Below are positions 1 through 6,061 of a stretch of 6,061 bases of DNA, in pieces. The notes beneath the pieces were generated by a model, which saw only the letters and a list, made by a program, of their open reading frames with translations, did no database searches and was not told where the DNA came from. The stretch lies in NCBI GenBank assembly GCA_020425885.1, contig JAGQRA010000486.1, forward strand, positions 1-6,061, written 5' to 3'. How positions within the stretch are numbered: position 1 is the stretch's first letter; each line of letters opens with the position of its first letter. This DNA is from Planctomycetota bacterium (GTDB taxonomy: Bacteria; Planctomycetota; UBA1135; UBA2386). The position numbers and the translations under genes are program-made.

Positions 1-472
<472 letters not shown>

Positions 473-476
<4 letters not shown>

Positions 477-1330
477 TCACGGGACCGGTGACCGCGGATG
501 TCGCCGCAGGCCCGGACTGGCTCGACGCGATCTGGCTCGGGTTGGTCGAGGGCATCACCGAGTTCCTGCCGGTCTCGAGCACCGGGCATCTCATCGTCGC
601 CGAACGCGGGCTCGATCTGCACGCCGGCGAGGCCAACAACGTCTTCGCCATCGGCATCCAGATCGGCGCCATCACGGCCGTCCTCGTGCTCTACTGGCGG
701 CGGCTGCTCGCGGCCTCGAAGAACGTCTTCCGGCGCCGGCCCGGCGAGCACAATCTGCTGTGGCAGATCGCGGTCGCGGCGATGCCGGCCATCGTCGTCG
801 GCCTGCTCGCCGACGATTGGATCGACAGCAACCTGTTCAGCCCGAGCGTCGTCGCCGCGACCATGGTGATCGGCGGTGTGTTGCTGCTGCTGCTCGAGCG
901 CATGCTGCAGCATCGCGGCGACGGCCGCGCCGACCTGGCCACGATGCCGTACGTGACCGCGGTCGGGATCGGCCTGTTCCAATGCCTGGCGCTGGTGCCG
1001 GGCACGAGTCGTTCGGGCGCGACGATCGCCGGCGCCATGTTGCTCGGCATGTCGCGCACGGCAGCGGCCGAGTTCTCGTTCCTGGTCGGGCTGCCGATCC
1101 TCTACGGCGCGGCCTGCTACAAGCTCCTCGGCCATGCCGAGCTGCTCGCTGGCGACGCACTGCTGCCGTTCGTGATCGGCACCGTGGTCTCGTTCGTGAG
1201 CGCGCTGGCCGTGATCCGACCGTTCGTCCGGTTCCTGCAGCGCCACACGTTCGCGCCGTTTGCCTGGTATCGCATCGTCGCCGGCTCCGGGCTCGCCGTG
1301 CTGTGTTGGAGCGGCTACTTCGCGGAGTGA
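473..1330 (+). CDS. uppP: Undecaprenyl-diphosphatase (UppP/BacA family)
   Basis: This is a 285-residue integral membrane protein that dephosphorylates undecaprenyl pyrophosphate to recycle the lipid carrier for peptidoglycan and other envelope polymers. Overexpression of the family gives bacitracin resistance. The first signature is [17 protein letters not shown] at residues 23-39, containing the E-x3-E pair (E26, E30), S36 and H39. The second is PGTSRSGAT at 176-184, with the catalytic arginine R180. Hydrophobic segments lie at about 56-75, 97-113, 123-141, 159-175, 200-216, 230-248 and 266-283. The C-terminal [11 protein letters not shown] block is typical. Family length is about 265-280, so the protein is complete. 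I chose the GTG at 473 because it overlaps the ald stop by 4 nt (GTGA). A second in-frame GTG at 488 is possible and would remove five residues. Neither has a clear Shine-Dalgarno, which fits translational coupling to ald. The functional link to ald is not obvious. Confidence 0.95.
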
Positions 1331-1334
1331 TGCA

Positions 1335-1354
1335 ACCGCCGGCCGGGCGGCGGT
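1335..1354. terminator. GC hairpin in the convergent gap (possible bidirectional terminator)
   Basis: ACCGCC at 1335-1340 pairs with GGCGGT at 1349-1354. An added G1341-C1348 pair gives a 7-bp stem and a 6-nt loop. It fills the 25-nt gap between the uppP stop (+) and the stop of the H1-like gene (-), where both transcripts must end. There is no real T-tract on either side, only a short TTGCAT on the - strand reading, so intrinsic termination is plausible but not shown. In such GC-rich DNA a short stem like this can also arise by chance. Confidence 0.4.
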
Positions 1355-1355
1355 G

Positions 1356-1724
1356 CTATGAACGGCGGTAGCCGAGGTTGCGGATCACGAGCAGGATCTC
1401 GCTCCAGCTCGGGAACGGCCGGCTGTGCTCCTGCTTGAAGCGATCGATCGCGGCGATGAACTCGAGCACCTCGGCGTCGACCTCGGCGAGCGCCGGTGCG
1501 CTGCGAGGTGGTTCCTTGCCGGTAACGGTCTTGGGCTTGGGCTTGGTCCCCGGACGGGTTGGGGTCGCGGCCTTGGCGGCCGGCTTGGCCGCAGCCTTAC
1601 GGGTCGGAGCCCGCCGCGTCGCGGTCTTGCGCGCCGCCGGTCCCGTCGCGGTCTTGCGCGCGGGGTGCCTGGCCTTGGTGGCGCGCGTCTTCTTCTTGGT
1701 CGAGGTCGCCATGGCGAAGGTCAT
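1356..1724 (-). CDS. Small histone-H1-like protein with conserved C-terminal module
   Basis: This is a basic protein of 122 residues in two parts. Residues 1 to about 70 are low-complexity Lys/Ala/Thr/Pro/Arg, with repeats such as ARKTATGPA/ARKTATRRA, like the tails of bacterial histone-H1-like proteins. Residues 85-122 form a compact segment beginning EVLEFIAAIDRFK, then RPFPSWSEIL and LGYRR. I recognise similar modules (AIDxYK...RPFP[ST]WSE[IV]L..LGYR) in hypothetical proteins of Planctomycetota and some other phyla, but know of no assigned function. The basic tail suggests nucleic-acid binding, which is inference. The ATG at 1724 overlaps the mtnA stop (ATGA). An alternative ATG at 1712 would give a start MATSTKKK, which looks more like H1-like proteins, so the true start is one of these two. 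It is the last gene of the purC-purE-mtnA cluster. Low-complexity composition makes database matches to the tail unreliable; the C-terminal module is the informative part. Confidence 0.8.
   Translation of the reverse strand: MTFAMATSTKKKTRATKARHPARKTATGPAARKTATRRAPTRKAAAKPAAKAATPTRPGTKPKPKTVTGKEPPRSAPALAEVDAEVLEFIAAIDRFKQEHSRPFPSWSEILLVIRNLGYRRS
1618..1661. repeat. 27-bp period direct repeat inside the H1-like gene tail
   Basis: The 17-nt string GTCGCGGTCTTGCGCGC occurs at 1618-1634 and again at 1645-1661, a spacing of exactly 27 bp or nine codons. On the - strand it encodes the repeated ARKTAT within the basic tail. This looks like in-frame tandem duplication, the usual way such Lys/Ala tails grow and shrink. 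Confidence 0.75.
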
Positions 1725-2776
1725 CGACCATCGGCAAACATCGCCTTGATCGCTGCCGGGAACGGCGGCCTCAGGATCCCGTGATCGGTGACCAGGGCGG
1801 TGACCAACTCGGCCGGAGTGCGATCGAATGCCGGGTTGCGGGCAGCCACACCTCGCGGCGCCACGGCGGTGCCGGCCAGCGCCGTGACCTCGATGGCATC
1901 GCGTTCTTCGATCGGAATCGCGCTCCCATCCGGCAGCGACGGGTCGAACGTGGACCGCGGCGCAACGACGTAGAACGGGACCGCGTGGGCCTTGCAGGCC
2001 AGGGCCAGGCCGTAGGTGCCGACCTTGTTGGCGACATCACCGTTCGCAGCGATGCGATCGGCGCCGACGATCGCCATCTGGACCTCGCCGCGCGCGATCA
2101 GGCCCGCCGCTGCGCTGTCGCAGAGGACGGCGACCGGAATGCCGGCGGCCTGCAGCTCGAGCGCCGTCAGGCGCGCACCCTGCAGCAGCGGGCGGGTCTC
2201 GTCGGCGAGCACGGAGAAACGGGTCCCTCTTTCCCAGGCAGTGAACAGCACGGACAACGCCGTGCCATTGCCGGCGGTCGCCAGTCGGCCGGCATTGCAA
2301 TGCGTGATCACGGTGGCGCCCTCGGGAACGAGGGCGGCGCCATGTTCACCCATGCGGCGGCACGCCTGCTCGTCCTCGGCCTGGATCGCGCGCGCCTCGG
2401 CCAACAACGACTCGAGGCCAGGATCAGCCGCGGTGGCGGCGACGCAGCGGTCGAGGGCCCAGCGCAGATTGACCGCGGTCGGCCGGACCTGGGCCAAGGC
2501 GTCGGCCTGGTCGCGGATCACGGCGCCGAGGTCAGCACCCGGCGTCGCCCGTTCGCGCACCGCGAGCACCAGGGCGTAGGCGGCGGCGACGCCGATCGCC
2601 GGGGCGCCGCGGACGCAGAGCCGGCGGATGGCGTCGACGACGCCGGCGCTGGTATCGAGCCGCAACACGACGATGTCGTGCGGCAGACGGGCCTGATCGA
2701 GCAACAGCAACACGCCGTCGACGTCGCCTTCCCAGGCGACCGTCCGTGGCAGCGGGGCGATCTCGGCCGGGGTCAT
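1721..2776 (-). CDS. mtnA: Methylthioribose-1-phosphate isomerase
   Basis: This 351-residue cytoplasmic enzyme isomerises 5-methylthioribose-1-phosphate to 5-methylthioribulose-1-phosphate in the methionine salvage pathway, which recycles methylthioadenosine. It belongs to the aIF2B/eIF2B-like fold family. Visible motifs are RTVAW (11-15), VRGAPAIGVAAAYAL (55-69), RPTAVNLRWALDR (98-110), THCNAGRLAT with the catalytic Cys at C160, ADETRPLLQGARLTA (191-205), and GADRIAANGDVANKVGTY with the catalytic Asp at D240. C160 and D240 fall on the same numbers as those reported for the Bacillus subtilis enzyme, and together with the NGD and NK residues they favour MtnA over ribose-1,5-bisphosphate isomerase or eIF2B paralogues. 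I chose the ATG at 2776, which is 2 nt after the purE stop; the frame stays open upstream but that part reads as non-coding. The stop overlaps the H1-like start. There is no Shine-Dalgarno, so translation is probably coupled. Confidence 0.95.
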   Translation of the reverse strand: MTPAEIAPLPRTVAWEGDVDGVLLLLDQARLPHDIVVLRLDTSAGVVDAIRRLCVRGAPAIGVAAAYALVLAVRERATPGADLGAVIRDQADALAQVRPTAVNLRWALDRCVAATAADPGLESLLAEARAIQAEDEQACRRMGEHGAALVPEGATVITHCNAGRLATAGNGTALSVLFTAWERGTRFSVLADETRPLLQGARLTALELQAAGIPVAVLCDSAAAGLIARGEVQMAIVGADRIAANGDVANKVGTYGLALACKAHAVPFYVVAPRSTFDPSLPDGSAIPIEERDAIEVTALAGTAVAPRGVAARNPAFDRTPAELVTALVTDHGILRPPFPAAIKAMFADGR

Positions 2777-2778
2777 GG

Positions 2779-3291
2779 TCAGCAGCCGAAGCGCTCGCGC
2801 ACCGCGCGGTCCTTGGCGAGGGTCTTGTCGCGATCGGCCTCGCGCATCGCGTCGAGCCGCGCAGCGAGGTCCGAGTCGCTCAGCGCCAGGATGCGGACCG
2901 CCATCAGTGCCGCGTTCTTGGCGGCGGCGCTGCCGATGCCGGTCGCCGCCACCGGGATCCCGGGCGGCATCATCACGGTCGACCACAGCGCGTCTTCACC
3001 GCGCATCGGTCCCGCGTCGACCGGCACCCCGAGCACCGGCAGGTTCGAGTGCGCGGCCAACGCGCCGGCGAGGTGCGCGGCCATACCGGCGACGCCGATC
3101 AGCACGCGGATGCCGTTGTCACGCGCCTTCTGCGCGAAGCCGCAGGCTTCGTCGGGAGTACGGTGCGCGCTGAGGATGCGGACGTGGAAGCCGACGCCGA
3201 GCTGTTCGAGCGTCGCGAATGCGCCCTCGAGAGCAGGCAGGTCCGAGTCGGAGCCGAGCAGGAAGGCGATGGGGCGGGAGGTGTCGTTCAT
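2779..3291 (-). CDS. purE: N5-carboxyaminoimidazole ribonucleotide mutase (PurE, class I type)
   Basis: The gene encodes 170 residues, the usual size for the family. The class I enzyme converts N5-CAIR to CAIR in de novo purine synthesis, the substrate that the neighbouring PurC uses. Motifs are LLGSDSD (11-17, phosphate-binding loop), LSAHRTP (40-46) with the catalytic His at H43, then GVAGMAAHLAGALAAHSNLP and VLGVPV, then MMPPGIPVA and AAAKNAALMAVRIL. The AAHL element marks the class I (mutase) type rather than the class II AIR carboxylase, which carries AGRSN there. If so, a PurK partner is needed and is not in this window. Some positions differ from the common pattern: LPGM reads LAGA, and the segment after GVPV is DAGPMRG. 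The ATG at 3291 lies 9 nt after the purC stop; the spacer is pyrimidine-rich (TTCCTTCTC) and lacks a Shine-Dalgarno. Confidence 0.94.
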   Translation of the reverse strand: MNDTSRPIAFLLGSDSDLPALEGAFATLEQLGVGFHVRILSAHRTPDEACGFAQKARDNGIRVLIGVAGMAAHLAGALAAHSNLPVLGVPVDAGPMRGEDALWSTVMMPPGIPVAATGIGSAAAKNAALMAVRILALSDSDLAARLDAMREADRDKTLAKDRAVRERFGC

Positions 3292-3300
3292 GAGAAGGAA

Positions 3301-4182
3301 TCAGGCGCCGCACAGGCGGCGTTGGATGTCGGCGTAGGTCGCGGCCGTCTTGGCGATGATGTCGGCCGGCAGCGCCGGCGGTGGGGGGGTCTTGTTCCAC
3401 GAAGTCGTGAGCAGCCAATCGCGCAGGTACTGCTTGTCGAACGAGGTCGGCTTGCCGCCGGGATGGACCTCGTCGGCCGCCAAGAAGCGGCTCGTATCGA
3501 GCGTCAGACTCTCGTCGATGAGGACCAGATCACCTTCGAGGAGGCCGAATTCGAACTTGGTGTCGGCGATGACGATGCCGCGCTCGCGGGCATACTCGCG
3601 GCCGGCGCGGTAGAGCGCCAGCGCCGCGTCGCGGGCCTTCACGGCGATGTCGCGGCCGACCAGTTCGACCGTGCGCTCGAACGAGATCGGCTCGTCGTGT
3701 CCGGTCTCGGCCTTGGTCGATGGGGTCAGGATCGGCGGATCGATCTCGCTGGCGTGGAGCATGCCGGCCGGCAGCTGAACGCCGCTGACGGCGCCGTGGC
3801 GCTGGTAGTCCGCCCAGCCCGAGCCGGTCAGATAGCCGCGGACGACCCACTCGACCGGCAACGGCTCGCAGCGGCGGCATCGCATCGTCCGACCGCGCAG
3901 CAGCTCGCAATACTCGGGCGGCACGTCGCTCCAGCTGTCGACATCGCACGACAACAGGTGGTTGCGGCAGACCTCGCCGAGCTTCTGGAACCAGAACGCG
4001 GAGGTCTCGGTCAACACCCGGCCCTTGCCGGGGATGCCCTCGTCCATGACGACGTCGAAGGCGGAGATGCGGTCGCTGGCGACCAGCAGCAGATCGGTTC
4101 CGAGCTGGAAGATCTCACGCACCTTGCCGCGACCGAGCCTGGTGGCGAAGGGGAGATCGACGGCGAGTACGACTTCGTTCAC
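3301..4182 (-). CDS. purC: Phosphoribosylaminoimidazole-succinocarboxamide synthase (SAICAR synthetase)
   Basis: This 293-residue ATP-dependent ligase joins CAIR and L-aspartate to form SAICAR in de novo purine synthesis. It is the longer form of the family (about 290-300 residues, as in yeast Ade1) rather than the ~240-residue form of E. coli. Motifs in order: LGRGKVREIF (16-25), LVASDRISAFDVVMDEGIPG (33-52), PVEWVVRGYLTGSGW (109-123), PILTPSTKAETGHDEPIS (150-167), ADTKFEFG (206-213), DESLTLDTSRF (223-233) and PTSFDKQYLRDWL (245-257). The usual TPDSSRF reads TLDTSRF here. Five cysteines fall between residues 72 and 105, including CRRC at 102-105. A PPPP run near the C-terminus comes from a 7-G tract (+ strand 3383-3389). 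The start is GTG at 4182 with no Shine-Dalgarno. It is the first gene of the cluster with purE, mtnA and the H1-like gene. Confidence 0.96.
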   Translation of the reverse strand: MNEVVLAVDLPFATRLGRGKVREIFQLGTDLLLVASDRISAFDVVMDEGIPGKGRVLTETSAFWFQKLGEVCRNHLLSCDVDSWSDVPPEYCELLRGRTMRCRRCEPLPVEWVVRGYLTGSGWADYQRHGAVSGVQLPAGMLHASEIDPPILTPSTKAETGHDEPISFERTVELVGRDIAVKARDAALALYRAGREYARERGIVIADTKFEFGLLEGDLVLIDESLTLDTSRFLAADEVHPGGKPTSFDKQYLRDWLLTTSWNKTPPPPALPADIIAKTAATYADIQRRLCGA

Positions 4183-4189
4183 GGCCGCG

Positions 4190-4195
4190 ATTATG
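4190..4195 (-). promoter_or_regulatory. Candidate -10 element for the purC operon
   Basis: CATAAT on the - strand matches five of six bases of the TATAAT consensus and is the only A/T-rich hexamer in this GC-rich spacer. It sits 7 nt upstream of the purC GTG. No convincing -35 lies 16-18 nt upstream (the best is CTGTTC or TGTTCC). If real, transcription would start almost at the GTG, giving a nearly leaderless mRNA. This is inference from position and composition only. Confidence 0.27.
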
Positions 4196-4248
4196 CCGAG
4201 GCGGGCGCGCTGGAACAGCCAGGAACGCCACTCTTCGCCGCCGCAACC

Positions 4249-4305
4249 CTACTGCTGCAGCCAGCTGCCGCTACTGCGGCAGCCCGCTGCCGCTACTGCG
4301 GCAGC
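4249..4305. repeat. 22-bp tandem repeat, two perfect copies plus a partial third
   Basis: The 20-mer GCTGCCGCTACTGCGGCAGC occurs at 4264-4283 and, with a CC spacer, again at 4286-4305, a 22-bp period. A degenerate partial copy, CTACTGCTGCAG at 4249-4260, keeps the same 22-bp phase with one mismatch against 4271-4282. Each full unit is itself an inverted repeat. The right copy contains the TAG stop of the upstream lipoprotein gene (4293-4295, - strand), so part of it is coding (codons for LPQ). Confidence 0.85.
4264..4305 (-). terminator. Tandem hairpins after the lipoprotein gene (candidate terminator or mRNA 3'-end structure)
   Basis: Each of the two repeat units folds into a perfect 8-bp stem (GCTGCCGC with GCGGCAGC) and a 4-nt loop, AGTA on the - strand transcript. 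The first hairpin starts within the last codons of the lipoprotein gene and the second follows 2 nt later. Their place between that gene and purC suggests separation of two transcription units or 3'-end stabilisation. No U-tract follows, so this is not a textbook intrinsic terminator. Confidence 0.45.
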
Positions 4306-5531
4306 TGACGCACGCCGATGCCGAGGTTCAACTCGATGCTGCCGGTGTTGAACACGTACGGATCGTCGTCGACGAAGATCAGGGTCTTGTAATCGCGCGA
4401 GATAGCTGCGTGCCACACCTCACCGGAGTCGGCGATCACGATCCTCATGCCGCCGCTCTGATCGGCGGCGTGCGTCGCGGTGCCGAAGTAGCCGAAGTCG
4501 ATGCCCTGGTTGCCCGTCGCGTCGAGTCGGAACGGGCTGGTCCAGACGCCTGCCGGTCCCTCGACGGCGTCACCGATGGTCACCACACCGACGAAGGCAT
4601 CCGAGCCAGGGTCGGCCGGATTGACGAAGGTGGTGTAGCCGCCGACGAGGAAGGTGCCGTCGACCTCGGCGAGCGCGGCGGGGGCGGTGGCGGGATCGAA
4701 CTTGCGCAGCAGGAACGCGAGGCCGGCCTCACCATCGCCTTCGTCGGCGTCGAGACCGATCACGAGCTCCGTCCCGGCGGCGGCGTGGAAACCGCGGCTG
4801 TCGGCGGTCTGGCTGCCGGTCTGATAGCTCAGGGTCAGGTCGCAGCTGCCATCCCCGGTACCGTTCTGCAGCACGTTCGTGATCGTGCCGCCGAAGACCG
4901 CGGTGACGCCGTTCTGCAGGCCTGAGCCATCGTCGACGATCGCCCGCTGTGTTCCCGGCGCCCCGGCAGCGACCGCGACGTTGCCCCAGCAGGCGCGCGC
5001 GACGTTGTCCGGCGATTGGATCGACTGGCCGAAGATGACGTGCATCGAGGCCAGGTGCCATTCGCCCTCCAGTTCGACCGCGCCCGGGATGACCTCGGTG
5101 GCGACGAACAGCCCGATCGACGGCGACGAGATGGTCGAGACGCGATCGGTGAAGAACAGGCCGCCGTCGTTGGCCACGTGATCGTAGGCACCGCGGAACA
5201 CGACCGAGGGTTCGCGCGCGTTGCCGGTGATGTAGAGCGCCAGCTCGCCGGCGTTGGTCAGGGCGTAGGTGTCGGTGCCGACCGCATGCCCGACGAGCGA
5301 CAGCGAGTAGGTGCTGTCGATGGCGAAGCTCATGAGGCCGCGATCGGTGACCACGCGCGCGGGATCGATCGGCAGCTCGTCGAAGCCGGCCAGGCTGCGG
5401 AAGCCGAAGACATGGTGGTTGGTCGCGATCTGGACTTCACTCTCCGGCCGCGTCTCGCTACCGCCCTTGGCACAGGCGGCCAGGACGACTGCGAGCACCG
5501 GCAAAGAACGACTTCGGGTTGGGGTCGGCAA
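4293..5531 (-). CDS. Predicted lipoprotein of unknown function, beta-rich, possibly with repeated domains
   Basis: The protein has 412 residues and I do not recognise its family. The N-terminus has arginines (R6, R8), a hydrophobic stretch and a lipobox LAAC with the lipidated cysteine at C20, so it should be exported and membrane-anchored. The mature part is rich in Gly, Thr, Val and Asp with alternating hydrophobics, as in beta-sandwich or beta-barrel-like secreted proteins, and has no transmembrane helix. Two stretches look alike: about 152-277 (starting VELEGEWHLASMHVIF) and about 289-402 (starting EVDGTFLVGGYTTFV). Each opens with a short G-x-[WF] strand, passes through a V-x-V strand and ends in an [LV][VI]I strand. 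Residues 44-130 may be a diverged third. C181 and C230 could form a disulfide. An in-frame TAG lies just upstream (5547-5545), so the start must be TTG at 5531 or an internal site. TTG 5531 is preferred because it supplies the positive n-region. It is divergent from a second lipoprotein gene. Confidence 0.75.
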   Translation of the reverse strand: MPTPTRSRSLPVLAVVLAACAKGGSETRPESEVQIATNHHVFGFRSLAGFDELPIDPARVVTDRGLMSFAIDSTYSLSLVGHAVGTDTYALTNAGELALYITGNAREPSVVFRGAYDHVANDGGLFFTDRVSTISSPSIGLFVATEVIPGAVELEGEWHLASMHVIFGQSIQSPDNVARACWGNVAVAAGAPGTQRAIVDDGSGLQNGVTAVFGGTITNVLQNGTGDGSCDLTLSYQTGSQTADSRGFHAAAGTELVIGLDADEGDGEAGLAFLLRKFDPATAPAALAEVDGTFLVGGYTTFVNPADPGSDAFVGVVTIGDAVEGPAGVWTSPFRLDATGNQGIDFGYFGTATHAADQSGGMRIVIADSGEVWHAAISRDYKTLIFVDDDPYVFNTGSIELNLGIGVRQLPQ

Positions 5532-5600
5532 GGCGGCGACAGTCTAGCAAGGTGGCCGGCACTTGCAGTCGGGATGCATACCGGGGTCGGACCAGCGGCC

Positions 5601-5633
5601 GCCCGATGCTTGCAAAGGGCCATGACATCGGGC
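5601..5633. promoter_or_regulatory. Inverted repeat in the divergent promoter region (candidate operator)
   Basis: GCCCGATG at 5601-5608 and CATCGGGC at 5626-5633 are perfect 8-bp reverse complements separated by 17 nt. The centre-to-centre spacing of the arms is 25 bp. The repeat lies 13 nt upstream of the DUF3187 gene start within the 115-nt spacer shared by two divergent lipoprotein genes. A weak -35-like TTGCAA (5610-5615) falls inside it, so a bound dimeric regulator could block that promoter. It could equally form a stem in RNA, or be chance. Confidence 0.35.
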
Positions 5634-5646
5634 TTAGTGTCCGCAC

Positions 5647-6061
5647 ATGCGGACAGCACGGGTCGGACTCCAGGTGTCGTTCGTATTGCTGGCTTCGGGG
5701 TGTGCCACCGACCCGGCCTTCGGCGGCCCGCTGCCGGTTCGCAACGGTCATCCGGCTCAGCTGCTGGTGATGCATATGCCGGCCGCCAGCGCCGCCGTCC
5801 TGCCCGCCGGCGAACACGAGGAGCGGCTGTCGGCGGCCTACACCAGCCTGTTCCTGAGCGGCGCCGCGAACGGCAACTCATTCGTCATGGACGGCGAGTA
5901 CCTGCGGCTACGACCGGCGCTGCGGGTGGGCCTCGGCAGCGGCCTCGAGGCCGGAATCGCCGTTCCTTTCGCGCACGTCTCCGGCGGCTTCCTCGATGCG
6001 TTCGTCATCGGCTATCACCGCACGTTCGGCTTCCCGGATCAGAATCGTGACACCGTGGCCC
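5647..6061 (+). CDS. DUF3187-family lipoprotein, N-terminal part (runs off right edge)
   Basis: An open frame begins at ATG 5647 and continues for 138 codons to the window end without a stop. The N-terminus (R2, R5, a hydrophobic stretch 6-18) ends in the lipobox-like LASGC with C19 as the lipidated cysteine. After a short linker comes GPLPVRNGHPAQLL (27-40), the hallmark opening of DUF3187 proteins, followed by DGEYLRLRPALRVGLG (82-97), an alternating GLEAGIAVPF strand (99-108), and SGGFLDAFVIGYHRTFGFP (112-130). The SGGFLD...H..FG.P block also fits that family as I remember it. Members are around 300 residues, have no proven function, and look like envelope beta-strand proteins. The lipidation and outer-membrane placement are inferred. 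No other ATG gives a signal peptide, and no Shine-Dalgarno precedes it. Codon usage is high-GC, with third positions mostly G or C, supporting real coding. Confidence 0.85.
   Translation, partial: MRTARVGLQVSFVLLASGCATDPAFGGPLPVRNGHPAQLLVMHMPAASAAVLPAGEHEERLSAAYTSLFLSGAANGNSFVMDGEYLRLRPALRVGLGSGLEAGIAVPFAHVSGGFLDAFVIGYHRTFGFPDQNRDTVA

Noticed and set aside
2777..2986. N-terminal extension of mtnA across the end of purE
   Set aside because: The extension is an Arg/Asp/Gly-rich shadow of purE. The ATG at 2776, 2 nt after the purE stop, places C160 and D240 at their expected numbers.
2779..3291. PurE as a class II AIR carboxylase, which would remove the need for PurK
   Set aside because: The AAHL element and overall pattern match class I. 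The class II AGRSN signature is absent, although a few substitutions make an exact class call worth a phylogeny.
1559..3337. 592-codon open frame on the + strand opposite mtnA, purE and the H1-like gene
   Set aside because: Its product is Arg/Gly/Ala-rich low-complexity sequence with no motif. It lies antisense to well-identified enzymes, and such frames stay open simply because high-GC DNA has few stops.
4249..4305. Tandem repeat as a small CRISPR array
   Set aside because: The units are separated by only 2 nt, with no variable spacers of CRISPR length, and no cas genes lie nearby.
2746..4308. 520-codon open frame on the + strand opposite purE and purC
   Set aside because: It is entirely antisense to genes with clear catalytic motifs, and its product shows no recognisable domain, signal or membrane segment.
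5016..6050. 344-codon open frame on the + strand crossing the divergent spacer and the DUF3187 gene
   Set aside because: It runs antisense to the lipoprotein gene and then out of frame over the DUF3187 coding sequence. The product has no signal or motif, while the competing frame has a lipobox and family signatures.

Overview
This window is high-GC bacterial chromosome, roughly two-thirds G+C by eye, and densely packed. It holds eight protein genes in two + strand blocks and one - strand block. The mix points to a Planctomycetota-like or related uncultured high-GC lineage: a lysine/alanine-rich histone-H1-like small protein with a conserved C-terminal module, a DUF3187 lipoprotein, GTG and TTG starts, and no clear Shine-Dalgarno sequences. 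This placement is an inference from gene content. A Myxococcota-like host is not excluded.

Layout. Positions 1-1330 (+) hold the 3' part of an alanine dehydrogenase gene (ald), followed by undecaprenyl-diphosphatase (uppP). The two overlap by 4 nt at a GTGA junction. A 25-nt gap with a GC hairpin separates uppP from a convergent - strand cluster.

That cluster, read from high to low coordinates, is purC (SAICAR synthetase), purE (NCAIR mutase), mtnA (methylthioribose-1-phosphate isomerase) and a small histone-H1-like gene. The gaps are 9 nt, 2 nt and a 4-nt ATGA overlap, so it is very likely one transcript. PurE makes CAIR and PurC condenses CAIR with aspartate to SAICAR in de novo purine synthesis. 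MtnA recycles the methylthioribose part of methylthioadenosine, a process that also releases adenine. The operon therefore joins purine synthesis with an adenine-linked salvage step.

Upstream of purC lie a 110-nt spacer with a 22-bp tandem repeat that folds into two perfect hairpins, and then a 412-residue predicted lipoprotein of unknown function (-). Across a 115-nt divergent spacer with an 8-bp inverted repeat starts a second lipoprotein gene (+). This one matches the DUF3187 family and runs off the right edge.

No RNA genes, mobile elements, CRISPR arrays or phage genes were seen. Most of the window is ordinary core metabolism. The parts worth a second look are the two divergent envelope lipoproteins, the tandem hairpins and the unusual purine/MTA-salvage/H1-like operon. 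No sequence search could be run, so all family names rest on recognised motifs.
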